A stretch of DNA of 64,000 bases from an uncultured Aquimarina sp. (GCF_947492965.1 NZ_CANLOZ010000005.1:310001-374000); one strand, 5' to 3'; shown: positions 1 to 11,840, counted from the first letter of the stretch. Numbers and translations: made by a program. The notes: generated from the sequence alone by a model not told the origin.

Positions 1-771
1 TTAATTTTCAAGGAAACCAAATTTGCATATAACGAACTATTGGCGAGCTTGAACTTGCCACCAACAGATCATAATATATTTGACATTTCGCCATTAAATG
101 CAACGGTATTTTTGCAAAATGGAATTCCTGAAATGGATTACCCAAGAAATGCTATTCCTAAATCTATAAAATATGTTGGTGCATTAAATACTTGGAATAA
201 AAAATCTATCAACAATCATAATAAAGATTGGGGAACGATATTAGATCCTAAGAAAAAAACAATTTTAGTATCTCAAGGTACTGTAGAAAAAAATCATAAA
301 AAATTGATTATTCCTTCTTTGGAAGCTTTTAAAAACAGTTCTTTTAATATTGTCGTAGTAACGGGAAATAACGATACTAAACTATTAAAAAATCAATATC
401 CTCAGAAAAACATTTATATAGAAGATTTTATTCCTTTTGAGATAATCATGCCTTTGACAGATCTATTTATTACGAATGGCGGATATGGAAGCTCTATGAT
501 CAGCATTAAACATGGAGTTCCGATGGTCACAGCTGGTATCAATGAAGGTAAAAATGAAATATGTGCTCGTATAGATTATTGTGGATTAGGTATAGATTTA
601 AAAACCGAAAGACCAAGAAGCTATTCCATTAAGGAAGCAGTTGATCAAATTTTAACGAATGATAGCTACAAAAAGAACGTAAAACGAGTACAAAACCTCT
701 TAAACTCATATAAAACCTTAGAAATTTGCGAAAAGCATATCGAAAACCTGCTTTTTTCATCCAATGATTAA
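1..771 (+). CDS. GT1/MGT-type glycosyltransferase, 5'-truncated by window
   Basis: The frame is open from base 1, so the gene begins outside the window and only the last 256 residues are visible. They form the C-terminal, nucleotide-sugar-binding half of a GT-B fold glycosyltransferase. The run TNGGYGSS (visible residues 158-165) followed by HGVPMV (171-176) resembles the donor-binding HxGxGS...GVP motif of UDP-glucuronosyl/macrolide glycosyltransferases, with Asn where many members have the phosphate-contacting His. The acceptor cannot be predicted. The last 4 bases overlap the 3' end of the convergent flavoprotein gene. Family assignment is fairly secure; substrate and product are unknown. 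Confidence 0.75.
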   Translation, partial: LIFKETKFAYNELLASLNLPPTDHNIFDISPLNATVFLQNGIPEMDYPRNAIPKSIKYVGALNTWNKKSINNHNKDWGTILDPKKKTILVSQGTVEKNHKKLIIPSLEAFKNSSFNIVVVTGNNDTKLLKNQYPQKNIYIEDFIPFEIIMPLTDLFITNGGYGSSMISIKHGVPMVTAGINEGKNEICARIDYCGLGIDLKTERPRSYSIKEAVDQILTNDSYKKNVKRVQNLLNSYKTLEICEKHIENLLFSSND

Positions 772-1712
772 ATTTCTAACTGTTGCATTCTTTGTTTAGT
801 AATCTCAAAATCTGAAATCAACTTTTTCACTATTTCTCTGACAGGTTTGATATCATGAATTAATCCAGATACCTGACCTATCTCTAATTCTCCTTCTACG
901 AGATCACCTTCAAACATTCCTCTTTTTGCTCTTGCTCTACCTAACAACGTTTTTAACTCTTCGATAGATGGACCTTTTGTATACAATTCTGCGACATCAT
1001 GATAGAACTTATTCTTTAATAACCGAACTGGTGCTAATTCTTTTAAGGTAAGATGAGTATCTCCTTCTTTCGCATCCACTACCATTTGTTTAAAATCTTG
1101 ATGTGATGAAGCTTCTTCACTAGCAACAAATCTACTCCCTAATTGTACTCCATCTGCTCCTAACGACATTACTGCATACATAGAGGCACCCGTAGCAATT
1201 CCTCCTGCAGCAATTAATGGAATATCAACCTTTTCTTTCACCATTGGTATTAAGGTTAAAGTTGTTGTTTCATCTCTTCCATTATGTCCTCCAGCTTCGA
1301 ACCCTTCAGCTACAACAGCATCTACACCAGCTTCTTGAGCTTTTAAAGCGAACTTTAAACTACTTACCACATGAACTACTGTTATACCTTTAGATTTCAA
1401 AAAAGAAGTATATGTTTTGGGATTACCCGCAGAGGTAAACACTATTTTTACATCTTCTTCAATAATTATCTCTATTACCTCTTGAAGGTTTGGATACAAC
1501 ATAGGAACATTTACTCCAAAAGGTTTATCTGTTGCTTTTTTACATTTTTGAATATGCTCTCGCAAAACATCTGGGTACATGGAGCCTGCTCCAATAAGTC
1601 CTAATCCTCCAGAATTACTAACAGCACTAGCAAGCTTATAACCACTTGCCCAAATCATTCCACCTTGTATAATAGGATACTGAATTTTAAAAAGATCTTT
1701 AATTCTATTCAT
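768..1712 (-). CDS. NAD(P)H-dependent flavin oxidoreductase / nitronate monooxygenase-like
   Basis: 314 residues, a full-length FMN-binding TIM barrel of the 2-nitropropane dioxygenase/FabK family. Visible signatures are QGGM near the N-terminus (16-19), the catalytic-region EAGGHNG (139-145), AAGGI (168-172) and the phosphate-binding GADGVQLGSRF (185-195). Members oxidise alkyl nitronates or act as flavin-dependent enoyl-ACP reductases; sequence alone does not decide between these roles. The start codon shares one base with the stop of the upstream subtilisin gene (TAATG), suggesting translational coupling in a minus-strand unit with the peptidase and mnmA. Confidence 0.85.
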   Translation of the reverse strand: MNRIKDLFKIQYPIIQGGMIWASGYKLASAVSNSGGLGLIGAGSMYPDVLREHIQKCKKATDKPFGVNVPMLYPNLQEVIEIIIEEDVKIVFTSAGNPKTYTSFLKSKGITVVHVVSSLKFALKAQEAGVDAVVAEGFEAGGHNGRDETTTLTLIPMVKEKVDIPLIAAGGIATGASMYAVMSLGADGVQLGSRFVASEEASSHQDFKQMVVDAKEGDTHLTLKELAPVRLLKNKFYHDVAELYTKGPSIEELKTLLGRARAKRGMFEGDLVEGELEIGQVSGLIHDIKPVREIVKKLISDFEITKQRMQQLEI

Positions 1713-3331
1713 TAGTTTTTTGATATCTTAAATGTAAATCGAGAAGTTTCAGTGCTTAACTCTACTAGATATAGACCATTGGAAAGATAGTCCAGCGATA
1801 TAGTATTTGTATTCTCTAATATTTGAGTCTTCACTAGCTTACCTTCTGTAGTAAAAATCTGAATTTTATATGATTTGAAAGTTGGAATATCAACAAATAA
1901 CTTATTCCTAACTGGATTAGGATAGATCCTTATATTTTCTGATAAATTATCATTTACCGATAGACTTTCTACTATAGTTCTAAAATTAGGAATTCCGTAT
2001 CCTAAGAAATTAGTAGGATTATTATATAGTGTAGATGATTCTTTAACCAATTGCATAATTTCTGCATTTGTCATGGAAGGAAAGGCTTGCCACAAACAAG
2101 TAACCGCTCCTGCCATAATTGGAGAACTAAAAGAAGTTCCGCTGTTTGTAGAAACTGAATTATCAGATCTAATTACTGCAGCATTTTGACCCTTCGCTAC
2201 TACATCTGGTTTAATCCGATTATCCGCGGTTGGTCCTCTAGAGCTAAATGAAGCATAATTCCCAACGGAATTAACTGCTCCTACTGTTAGTACTCCAGGT
2301 GCATCTCCAGGAGCTGTGACAATTCCCCAACTACTATTTCCCGAATTTCCTGCCGACGACACAAGGAGCATTCCTTTTTGGAAAGCTATATTAGCTCCTC
2401 TGGAGATAAAAGTAGTTTGCCCATCCATATCTGCAGTGGTATACTCATACGCAGAATTATCAAAACCAATTGAATATCCAAGAGATGTATTTATTACATC
2501 AACACCTAAACTATCTGCTCTTTCTGCTGCTTCTACCCATAATGACTCTTCTTTTGGTCCTTCGGTAGACACATCTTCAGTTACAAAAAGGTAATAGCTA
2601 GCATTTGGAGCTGTACCTACAAATTGCCCGTCAATAAACCCCGCAATATCACTAAATGTTTGTGTTCCATGAGAACTTCCTGAAAAATCAAATTCATTCT
2701 CATCTCGTCTAACAAAATCATATCCATTTAATATTCTCCCTTCATCTCTAGCTCGCTTAAAACCATCTATAATATCAACACCAGGGAAACCAGAATCCAT
2801 AACAGCAATTGTCATGCCTGTTCCTGTAAAATCAAGTTCATGCAAATATTCTGCATTTAATTGTTCTATTTGCCGAGCAGCACTTCCATAATCAAAGGAA
2901 GTCTTTACTCCAAACTTATTGTTTATTGAAAGATTGTTATTTTTTTTACGAGGTCTAATCTTACCATTATCCAAAGAATTATCTGCAAAATCTATACTAT
3001 CAACAAAACCTAAAGTTAATAGGTTATCAATATTTTCTTTAGAGCCTCTTACATAAACACAGTTAAACCATTTAGATTTTGCCAACACAGTTATCCCTAC
3101 AGTATTTTTAAGCTGCATGATATAATTCTCATTAACAGGAACATCTTTTTCATCGATCGCCACGTTATGACGTGCTTTTCGATCTATTGATTTTTGAGTT
3201 AAAATAGAAAGTGGATTTGCGATTGCATTTGTAACATTTTCCTTATCTGTCAGATAGATCCAAGCATCTTCCATTTGGGCGATACACAATTGAACAGATA
3301 AAAAAGAAAACAGTAGAATTATCTTTTTCAT
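1712..3331 (-). CDS. Secreted S8 subtilisin-like serine peptidase with T9SS type A tail
   Basis: 539 residues: signal peptide (about 1-19, ending CIAQ), a propeptide-like region, then an S8 domain. The triad is visible as Asp179 (VMDSG), His221 (SHGTQ) and Ser400 (SGTSFSSP), with the oxyanion Asn in SSAGNSGN (about 329). The last 80 residues carry IYPNPV...GLYLVEL...FKISKN, the type A C-terminal sorting domain that directs export by the type IX secretion system and cell-surface attachment or release. It is expected to be an extracellular endopeptidase. It lies just downstream of mnmA (30 bp gap) and overlaps the next gene by one base. Confidence 0.92.
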   Translation of the reverse strand: MKKIILLFSFLSVQLCIAQMEDAWIYLTDKENVTNAIANPLSILTQKSIDRKARHNVAIDEKDVPVNENYIMQLKNTVGITVLAKSKWFNCVYVRGSKENIDNLLTLGFVDSIDFADNSLDNGKIRPRKKNNNLSINNKFGVKTSFDYGSAARQIEQLNAEYLHELDFTGTGMTIAVMDSGFPGVDIIDGFKRARDEGRILNGYDFVRRDENEFDFSGSSHGTQTFSDIAGFIDGQFVGTAPNASYYLFVTEDVSTEGPKEESLWVEAAERADSLGVDVINTSLGYSIGFDNSAYEYTTADMDGQTTFISRGANIAFQKGMLLVSSAGNSGNSSWGIVTAPGDAPGVLTVGAVNSVGNYASFSSRGPTADNRIKPDVVAKGQNAAVIRSDNSVSTNSGTSFSSPIMAGAVTCLWQAFPSMTNAEIMQLVKESSTLYNNPTNFLGYGIPNFRTIVESLSVNDNLSENIRIYPNPVRNKLFVDIPTFKSYKIQIFTTEGKLVKTQILENTNTISLDYLSNGLYLVELSTETSRFTFKISKN

Positions 3332-3361
3332 TTTATGATCAGTTTAAAAAGCAATTACAAG

Positions 3362-4549
3362 TTACGAAATTACGCCTGATCCAACTAATTCATCATCGAT
3401 ATACCAAGCAACAAATTGTCCTTCGGTAATAGCACTTTGAGGATTCTCGAATACAATATACATTCCTGAGTCCACCTGATGCAAAGTAGCTTTATCTAAA
3501 GGCTGTCTATAACGAATTCTAGCCATCACCTGTAATTCTTCGTCTACATCCAATTTAAGATCTGGTCTTACCCAATGCAATTCATCATTACTAATAAATA
3601 ATGCTTTTCGATACAATCCAGGATGTGATTTTCCTTGACCAGTATAAATCACATTTGTTTCGACATCTGTTTCTATAACAAATAATGGTTCGGGAGTACC
3701 ACCTACAGCCAATCCTTTGCGTTGTCCTTTAGTATAATAATGAGCTCCTTGATGTTTACCGACTACTTTACCATCATTTACGTTATATTCATATTTTGAT
3801 GATAAAAACTCCAATTCTTCTTGTTTAGATTTGAAATCAGGTACTATTCTATGATACATTTCTTCTGAAGAAGGTATTTCTATAATATCTCCTTGTTTTG
3901 GTTGTAACTTTTGTTGAAGAAACTCGGGTAATCTTACTTTCCCTATGAAACATAGACCTTGTGAGTCTTTTTTATCTGCAGTAATAAGGTCTTGCTCTTT
4001 GGCTATTTCTCTTACCTCTGGTTTTAATAATTCTCCAACTGGAAATAATGTTTTTGATAATTGCTCTTGGGATAATTGACATAGAAAATAAGATTGATCC
4101 TTGTTAGGGTCTTTACCAGCTAGTAAACGATGTATTTCTCTATCATTATGTATAATCGTATCTTTTCTACAATAATGACCTGTAGCGACATAATCCGCTC
4201 CTAAAGACATTGCTATTTTTAAGAAAACATCAAACTTAATTTCTCTATTACACAGAACATCTGGATTTGGAGTTCTACCTTTTTCATATTCATTGAACAT
4301 ATAATCCACTATACGTTCTTTATATTCTTCACTTAAATCTACCGTTTGAAATGGAATTCCTAATTTTTCAGCTACTAATAATGCATCATTACTATCATCT
4401 AACCAAGGACATTCATCAGAAATTGTCACAGAATCATCATGCCAATTTTTCATAAAAAGACCAATAACTTCATATCCTTGTTCTTTCAATAGATATGCTG
4501 CCACACTAGAATCTACTCCTCCTGATAAACCTACTACTACCCTTTTCAT
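3362..4549 (-). CDS. mnmA: tRNA-specific 2-thiouridylase MnmA
   Basis: 395 residues, full length. The enzyme thiolates U34 of Lys, Glu and Gln tRNAs. The PP-loop SGGVDSS (9-15) activates the tRNA with ATP, and the two catalytic cysteines are visible as Cys100 (PDVLCN) and Cys200 (GLCFIGK). C-terminal TilS/MnmA-type beta domains include [12 protein letters not shown]. It is the first gene of the minus-strand unit mnmA-peptidase-flavoprotein; a -7-like element lies about 60 bases upstream. Confidence 0.97.
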   Translation of the reverse strand: MKRVVVGLSGGVDSSVAAYLLKEQGYEVIGLFMKNWHDDSVTISDECPWLDDSNDALLVAEKLGIPFQTVDLSEEYKERIVDYMFNEYEKGRTPNPDVLCNREIKFDVFLKIAMSLGADYVATGHYCRKDTIIHNDREIHRLLAGKDPNKDQSYFLCQLSQEQLSKTLFPVGELLKPEVREIAKEQDLITADKKDSQGLCFIGKVRLPEFLQQKLQPKQGDIIEIPSSEEMYHRIVPDFKSKQEELEFLSSKYEYNVNDGKVVGKHQGAHYYTKGQRKGLAVGGTPEPLFVIETDVETNVIYTGQGKSHPGLYRKALFISNDELHWVRPDLKLDVDEELQVMARIRYRQPLDKATLHQVDSGMYIVFENPQSAITEGQFVAWYIDDELVGSGVIS

Positions 4550-4609
4550 TATATTATTTATTCTTACTTACCTAAATTATTAAAGTAAAACCGATACTCA
4601 AATCTTTTG

Positions 4610-4617
4610 CAAAAGTA
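4610..4617 (-). promoter_or_regulatory. Putative -7 element for mnmA (TACTTTTG)
   Basis: Read on the minus strand the bases are TACTTTTG, matching the Bacteroidota housekeeping -7 consensus TAnnTTTG, 60 bases before the mnmA start. No clear -33 TTG is visible, so this is a suggestion. Confidence 0.4.
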
Positions 4618-4620
4618 ATA

Positions 4621-4652
4621 AATAAAAAAAGTAATGCTCTCGCATTACTTTA
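4621..4652 (-). terminator. Intrinsic terminator of the YwqK-type gene
   Basis: GTAATGC (4631-4637) and GCATTAC (4642-4648) form a hairpin, extended by flanking AAA/TTT. Read on the minus strand it is followed by a T run (the A run at 4624-4630). It lies 3' of the gene at 4688-5377 and before mnmA. Confidence 0.7.
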
Positions 4653-4687
4653 AGGTTTTATCTATGCCAATATTTTTAAATATTATA

Positions 4688-5377
4688 CTAAGATCTACTT
4701 TTTTCGATAGGAAATCTCTTCTGTTCAATTAGCTTTCCATTCTCATAGTAATTCCAAACTCCGTCTTTTCGATCTCTTTTATAATTACCTTCAATTTGTA
4801 CATTCCCATTCGCATCATAATACTTTGTTACTCCATGTAATTGATCATTTTCATAGGTGAATTCCTTTATCATTATACCTTTTTCGGAATACACTATTCT
4901 CTTACCCTGTTTTTCACCATTTACGTAAACAGTTTTTTCTGTAAGTTGTCCATTTTCAAAATACGTTTTCTGTTCTCCATAAAGCTTACCTTGTTTATAT
5001 TCCTCAGTCATCATCACTTTTGTTGATCCTCTATGATAATATACCCATATTCCAACACGATCCTTTCCTAACATCTTTCCTTCACTTATCACCTTTCCTC
5101 TTGCTGTATAATATTTTAACTGTACACTATCATTATCCTTTGAAAATATTTTAATAGCCGTTGGTATTTTCCCACTATTAGGTTTATAAAATTTAAACTC
5201 TCCTATTTCCTTGCCATGGTCAAAAGTTCCTTCATATCTAATTTGATCGCTATTATCATACTTTTTTTGCCATTTTCCATGTCTTTTGCCTTCTGAATCA
5301 AAAGCGTTAAACACCTGGCTATACAAGCCATTAGAAGCAAGAGCCAAGAAAAACAGAAACAAAAATATTCTTTGCAT
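4688..5377 (-). CDS. Exported YwqK/MORN-repeat protein
   Basis: 229 residues with a signal peptide (about 1-20, ending LYSQ) and then at least six repeats of the form G-x-W-x-x-Y...G-x-(L/M)-x-x-E, the pattern of proteins annotated as YwqK family antitoxins or MORN-variant repeat proteins. The repeats build an extended beta sheet; the biological role in Bacteroidota is unclear and the antitoxin label is inherited from Bacillus. It is monocistronic, bounded by its own terminator and by a 240-bp AT-rich intergenic region upstream. Confidence 0.8.
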   Translation of the reverse strand: MQRIFLFLFFLALASNGLYSQVFNAFDSEGKRHGKWQKKYDNSDQIRYEGTFDHGKEIGEFKFYKPNSGKIPTAIKIFSKDNDSVQLKYYTARGKVISEGKMLGKDRVGIWVYYHRGSTKVMMTEEYKQGKLYGEQKTYFENGQLTEKTVYVNGEKQGKRIVYSEKGIMIKEFTYENDQLHGVTKYYDANGNVQIEGNYKRDRKDGVWNYYENGKLIEQKRFPIEKSRS

Positions 5378-5619
5378 AGTATAAAATTTAAACCAACTTC
5401 ATAGACCAAAAAGTATACCAAGCTTGGAAAGTTTGATTTTTTACAAGGGTATACTTTTAAATAAATATCTTACAAAAAAAACATTAAAACTTCTAAAAAA
5501 ACAATTAACTCACCTAAAAAGCAACCCAAGTTAACTTTTGTTTAACTAAATATTAAAAATATATAAAAGTAACAACGCGTTAAACCAATTGAACAAATTA
5601 ACTTTTAAAACTCAAAAAA
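5378..5619. other. 242-bp intergenic region between divergent genes
   Basis: Very AT-rich, with runs of A and T. It must hold divergent promoters for the YwqK gene (minus) and the fasciclin lipoprotein (plus), but I see no convincing -33/-7 pair and no structured RNA. Confidence 0.4.
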
Positions 5620-6615
5620 ATGAAAATTATTTCAAAGATTGCCTGTATCATTTTTTGTACAGTATTAGTTCTTGGAACTTCCTCATGTGGTAGTGATGAT
5701 GATGGAAATGTTGTTATTTCCACTGATAACATTGTCACTATTACTACAGCAGATTCCGACTTATCTATTTTAGTGACCGCTCTAGCTGCCGCCGATGGAG
5801 ACTTGGTTTCCATATTAAATGGAAGTGGGCCTTTTACCGTTTTAGCTCCGACTAATACGGCTATGGAAGCTTTTTTAACAGCAAACAACTATGCAGACAT
5901 AAATGCTGTTCCAACCGATGAACTTCAACAAATATTACTTAATCATGTAATTCCAGGTCAAGTAAACTCTAGTGCTTTAATAAATGATGTGGCTGGTTAT
6001 GCACAAACCTCTTCTACTGCAGGACCTGATGGATCTGCTTTAAGTGTATATTTTAATACCACAAACGGAGTGGTTTTTAATGGTTCTGCTACTGTGACTA
6101 CAGCAGATATCGCTGCTTCAAATGGAGTTATCCATAAAATAGATGCTGTTATAGGGTTACCAGATCTTACAACATTTGCTACAGCTGATCCCAACTTATC
6201 AAGATTACTAGAAGGATTAACCGCTTATAGCTTTGATTATGTAAACACATTACAAGGTGATGGACCTTTTACTGTTTTTGCTCCAACTAATGCAGCTTTT
6301 AATGATTTACTAGCTACAAACGGGGCATGGGATACCCCTGCTGATATCGACGAAAACACCTTAGAAACTGCTTTAAATTTGCACGTAATACCAGATTCAA
6401 ATTTACGAGAAGCTGATTTAACAGACGGAAATCTTATGACCATATCCGGACAAGTTAGTATTGACGCTAATGCCAAAACTGTCACCGATGGTGCTGATCC
6501 TGCTAATGTTTGTAATATTGTTTCAACAGATATCCAGACTACAAATGGCGTAATTCATTTAATAGACAAGGTCTTGTTATCCCCAATTCTATTACCACCA
6601 GGAGGTATCAATTAA
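5620..6615 (+). CDS. Fasciclin (FAS1) domain lipoprotein, two domains
   Basis: 331 residues. The N-terminus is a lipoprotein signal with lipobox LGTSSC (acylated Cys23) followed by an acidic SDDDG linker, which favours outer-membrane or surface display. Two FAS1 domains follow (about 40-175 and 180-325); each has the signature GPFTV(L/F)APTN near its start and a terminal GVIH-(K/L)ID motif. FAS1 domains mediate adhesion or matrix binding; the ligand here is unknown. Both domains look complete. Confidence 0.9.
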   Translation: MKIISKIACIIFCTVLVLGTSSCGSDDDGNVVISTDNIVTITTADSDLSILVTALAAADGDLVSILNGSGPFTVLAPTNTAMEAFLTANNYADINAVPTDELQQILLNHVIPGQVNSSALINDVAGYAQTSSTAGPDGSALSVYFNTTNGVVFNGSATVTTADIAASNGVIHKIDAVIGLPDLTTFATADPNLSRLLEGLTAYSFDYVNTLQGDGPFTVFAPTNAAFNDLLATNGAWDTPADIDENTLETALNLHVIPDSNLREADLTDGNLMTISGQVSIDANAKTVTDGADPANVCNIVSTDIQTTNGVIHLIDKVLLSPILLPPGGIN

Positions 6616-6633
6616 ACTAAAATTATAAACTAA

Positions 6634-6665
6634 AAAATGCCAGTTTTATATAAAACTGGCATTTT
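6634..6665. terminator. Bidirectional intrinsic terminator
   Basis: A perfect 12-bp stem built on TGCCAGTTTTA and TAAAACTGGCA with A-run and T-run flanks. It lies between the convergent fasciclin and yidC genes and can serve both strands. Confidence 0.9.
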
Positions 6666-6684
6666 ATTTATCAAAAAGGAAGAA

Positions 6685-8571
6685 TTATTTCTTTTTAGCT
6701 TTTTGTTGTTGCTCTGCTTGTTCCATTAATTCTTTCATTTTCTTCTGGAACTTTCCTTGCTTTTTCGGTTTCTTCTTATTCTCCTGAATTTTAGCATGAA
6801 TTTTATCTTCATCTATAATAACATTCTTAATCACTAACATAATACCAATAGTAATTAAGTTGGAGATAAAATAGTATAATGATAACCCACTCGCATAATT
6901 ATTAAAGAATACTAACATCATCAATGGCGATAAATACATGATAAACTTCATGTTTGGCATTCCTGGTTGTTGCTGTTGCATGGTTTGACCTGTAGTCATC
7001 ATCATATAAATAAAAATAGCAATCGAAGCTAATATTGGGAATAAGCTAATATGATCTCCATAGAAAGGAATTTCGAATGGAAGTTTCGCTATGGTATCAT
7101 AACTAGATAAATCATCTGCCCATAAAAAACTCTTCTGTCTAAGATCAAAAGCACTTGGAAAGAAATTAAATAAGGCATAGAAAACTGGAATCTGCATTAG
7201 AGCTGGTAAACAACCACTCATTGGACTTGCACCTGCTTTGCTGTACAAGGCCATAGTTTCTTGTTGCTTTTTCATCGCATTATCCTTATACTTTTCATTA
7301 ATCTCATTGATTTCAGGGCGTAAAATTTTCATTTTAGCCTGAGAAACATAAGATTTATAGGTTACAGGGGACAATACAATTCTCACTACAATAGTCATTA
7401 CTATGATCGCAATACCATAAGGCAAGAAACCACTTAGTAAGCTAAAAAATGGAATAAATAAATATCTATTAATGAACCCAAAAATACCCCATCCTAATGG
7501 TACGATCTCATCAAGATTGCGATCATAAGAACTTAAGATTTTATAATCCGTAGGCCCATAATACCAGTCCATATTATAATTTAATTCTCCTCCATTTAAC
7601 TCTAAAGGAACTGTAGCTGCAAATTCTTTAGTAACCTTTATATCCTTATCATCTAAATCACTAGTATTTGCAATATTTTTAGAAGCCATAGTGGCTGTTT
7701 TAAACGGAGTATCCGTTAATAAAACCGAAGTAAAGAAATGTTGCTTAAACCCAATCCAGGTTACATCTTCTTCTTTTTCCTCTGCAAAATCACCTTGACC
7801 AGTATAATCATCTTTTCCACCATCATATTCAAACAGAATTTCTGTATATCTATTTTCGTAAGAAGCACTTTTCGCCTGTCTAATCGCTTGTAATTTCCAA
7901 TCTAAGTTTATGGGTTGACTGCTATTGAATACTTGCTGTAATCCTTGTGATCTTATCGAAAAATCTAACATATATTCATTAGGCTTCAACTCATAACGAT
8001 ATTCCAAAAATTGAGATTCTGAAACCTTCCATTTCATAGATAAAACACTATTCTCACCATTTTTGGTCAATGAAGGTTCAAAAAACAGGTCTCTCGTATT
8101 TAAAATTCTATTGTCTGTAGTTCCGAAATTCAGATTGAAAGATGCATTCTTTCCATCTTTGATTAAATATAGTGGAACGGAATCATACGTTTTGAAGTTC
8201 TTAAGCAATGCTTCATCAATATATCCTCCTTTGTTATTAATCTTCAGACTTAGAACTTCATTTTCAATTGTGGTAACCTTATCTACTGCAGATGGCAAAC
8301 TAGCCGAATAAGCTACCACTCCTAAAGTTGATTTAGCTTGTACCATTGCCAATGAATCTTTAGGATCTACTGCTACAGCTTTGCTCTCAGGCACAAAATC
8401 GGTTGCTACATTCTCACTTTCATTTTTCTTAGCTTCAACTTGTTCTTGTTCTGCTTTTTTAGCTTCAATTTCTTCTGGCGTAGGTTTATTGATATAAAAC
8501 ATCCACGCAAAAATTCCAAATATCAGTACAAATCCAATTACTGTATTAAGGTCAAATTTCTTTTCTTCCAT
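6685..8571 (-). CDS. yidC: Membrane protein insertase YidC
   Basis: 628 residues, the usual Bacteroidota length. An N-terminal membrane anchor (about 12-26), a large periplasmic P1 domain (about 60-350), then the conserved insertase core with membrane segments starting near WGIFGFINRYLF. The hydrophilic-groove region AKMKILRPEINEINEKYK and the SGCLPALMQIPVF segment are typical. The tail is Lys/Gln rich (KKPKKQGKF...), consistent with ribosome contact. It inserts inner-membrane proteins with or without SecYEG. It follows pyrG by 91 bp on the same strand, a common flavobacterial pairing. Confidence 0.97.
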   Translation of the reverse strand: MEEKKFDLNTVIGFVLIFGIFAWMFYINKPTPEEIEAKKAEQEQVEAKKNESENVATDFVPESKAVAVDPKDSLAMVQAKSTLGVVAYSASLPSAVDKVTTIENEVLSLKINNKGGYIDEALLKNFKTYDSVPLYLIKDGKNASFNLNFGTTDNRILNTRDLFFEPSLTKNGENSVLSMKWKVSESQFLEYRYELKPNEYMLDFSIRSQGLQQVFNSSQPINLDWKLQAIRQAKSASYENRYTEILFEYDGGKDDYTGQGDFAEEKEEDVTWIGFKQHFFTSVLLTDTPFKTATMASKNIANTSDLDDKDIKVTKEFAATVPLELNGGELNYNMDWYYGPTDYKILSSYDRNLDEIVPLGWGIFGFINRYLFIPFFSLLSGFLPYGIAIIVMTIVVRIVLSPVTYKSYVSQAKMKILRPEINEINEKYKDNAMKKQQETMALYSKAGASPMSGCLPALMQIPVFYALFNFFPSAFDLRQKSFLWADDLSSYDTIAKLPFEIPFYGDHISLFPILASIAIFIYMMMTTGQTMQQQQPGMPNMKFIMYLSPLMMLVFFNNYASGLSLYYFISNLITIGIMLVIKNVIIDEDKIHAKIQENKKKPKKQGKFQKKMKELMEQAEQQQKAKKK

Positions 8572-8662
8572 TGATCTGTGTATAAATACTCTCGTATATG
8601 ATTAACTAATCAGACACGTTTTCTTAATTTTTGTTACTTTTTATTGTCAATTATCTCGCCAC

Positions 8663-10387
<1,725 letters not shown>

Positions 10388-10472
10388 CTAGGCAATATTT
10401 GCATTACTTATCCATAATTCTTCAACAGTATAAAAAACTGAAAATGAACAAAAAAACATTCCACAAACAAGA

Positions 10473-10497
10473 AAAAACCAGTCAGTTGACTGGTTTT
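10473..10497. terminator. Bidirectional intrinsic terminator
   Basis: AAAAACCAGTC and GACTGGTTTTT form an 11-bp stem with an AGTT loop. It lies 3' of the minus-strand lipoprotein gene at 10560 and upstream of pyrG. Confidence 0.85.
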
Positions 10498-10559
10498 TAT
10501 ATAGTTTTCTATTATTTTCTTAGTGTTTAAATTTAAATAAGAATATAGAATTATTAATC

Positions 10560-11249
10560 TTATCTTCTATAAAGCCTGAAAGAAGATATATCGTCATTCC
10601 AGTTCCTAACTCCAAAGGGCCAAGATCCATATGTGAGTTTTTCTAGATCTCTATACTCCGTTAACCTACCATAACTATTAATAAATGTAGATCTATCAGT
10701 GTATCGAGCATCTTTATATATCCCTAAGTTAAAAGCACCAGACAGTTTAAGTGATGTTATATTATCACCCCATATTCTACCATCGACAGGCATATATATA
10801 GTATGTAAATTATACTGAGAAGTAGAAAATACCTGAGAAGGCCCAGCAAAATTTCTATCTCTAAAAACTTTAACTCCATAGAAATCATCATTTTTTTCTA
10901 CATTTTGATTTTCGACTAAAGTTTCGATTGACTTTTTATACACATCTGATTTTTTATAAACATTTAGATTATCATAAAGGTAAAATATATTCAAATCATC
11001 ACCATTAACAACAGACACCAAATCTCGTAATTCAAAAATTTGCTTTAGATTTTCATTGTCCCTTCCTTCGATTATTTTAGGTTTATTCTTTTCAGAGAAA
11101 TCAATTTGCAAACTAAATGTTTTGCCCTCATATATATATTTATATTCTTCAATTTTTTTATCCAAAGATAAATTTTCTAGAGTATTTATTTCATCTTTAG
11201 AACACGATATAATAAAAATTGATAAAAGGATTAAAAACAGTTTTTTCAT
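10560..11249 (-). CDS. Lipoprotein with beta/gamma-crystallin-like C-terminus
   Basis: 229 residues. The lipobox IISC gives an acylated Cys near residue 16. Residues 1-115 are of unknown type. The C-terminal half resembles beta/gamma-crystallin Greek keys: VKVFRDRNFAG and LGIYKDARYTD strands, each followed about 35 residues later by a GDNITSLKL or NDDISSFRL element, like the (N/D)xxxSS calcium-site motif. It may be a calcium-stabilised surface protein; that is inference. Its leader resembles that of the lipoprotein at 21250-22185. Confidence 0.7.
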   Translation of the reverse strand: MKKLFLILLSIFIISCSKDEINTLENLSLDKKIEEYKYIYEGKTFSLQIDFSEKNKPKIIEGRDNENLKQIFELRDLVSVVNGDDLNIFYLYDNLNVYKKSDVYKKSIETLVENQNVEKNDDFYGVKVFRDRNFAGPSQVFSTSQYNLHTIYMPVDGRIWGDNITSLKLSGAFNLGIYKDARYTDRSTFINSYGRLTEYRDLEKLTYGSWPFGVRNWNDDISSFRLYRR

Positions 11250-11370
11250 TTTAAGTTAGGTTTTAAATTAGTAATTTGTAATCACCCATCACAAGTGACT
11301 TTCATTACATTAGTGACCTGAGCAAACATTTTGTTATTATTAAAAACAGTTAATATTTTCTTAAAAAAAG

Positions 11371-11402
11371 AAAATCCCATCCATACAGGATAGGATTTTA
11401 AT
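11371..11402 (-). terminator. Intrinsic terminator of the DUF5606 unit
   Basis: AAAATCC...ATCC pairs with GGAT...GGATTTT, with A-rich DNA on the 5' side of the plus strand (T-run on minus). It is located directly 3' of the DUF5606 gene. Confidence 0.65.
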
Positions 11403-11420
11403 TTTGCCAAAAAAGAAATT

Positions 11421-11840
11421 TTATTCTTCTTCATCAGACCCTGATGCTTCCGGATCTTCGAAATCAGTAATTCCTTTAGCTTGTAAAATATTATACCATT
11501 GTATTACTTTTTTCATATCACTTACATATACCCTATCCTCGTCATAATCTGGTAATACTTCACTAAAGTATGATTCTAATTTATTTTTAGACTCTTTATG
11601 ACTTATCGCTTTTTCTCCATTTTCTTTTTCCTGAATCCTTTTGAAGATCTCTCTTAGAGGAACTTCTTCAGTAAAAGTATAAATCGCAATCTCACTAAGA
11701 ATACTAACATTATTCTGAATACTAACAGAAAGTTTTTTTCCATCTGCTAATGATTCGGCTACAAACCCACTTCGTGTTTGCGCTTTTAATTCATATAAAC
11801 CTGGTTTTCCAGAAATTGATAAAATTTTGTCTAAGCTCAT
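11421..11840 (-). CDS. DUF5606 family protein
   Basis: 139 residues from the ATG at 11840 (MSLDKILSISGKPGLY), which is the characteristic start of the DUF5606 family; an in-frame ATG 24 bases upstream seems less likely. The N-terminal SH3-like or Tudor-like segment is followed by a helical part and an acidic tail (SGSDEEE). Function is unknown. It is conserved in Bacteroidota next to def and ruvX, as here, suggesting a housekeeping role. Confidence 0.88.
   Translation of the reverse strand: MSLDKILSISGKPGLYELKAQTRSGFVAESLADGKKLSVSIQNNVSILSEIAIYTFTEEVPLREIFKRIQEKENGEKAISHKESKNKLESYFSEVLPDYDEDRVYVSDMKKVIQWYNILQAKGITDFEDPEASGSDEEE

Noticed and set aside
5203..5421. ORF overlapping the YwqK gene start
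   Set aside because: It lies in another frame over the signal peptide of the YwqK gene and has no recognisable features.
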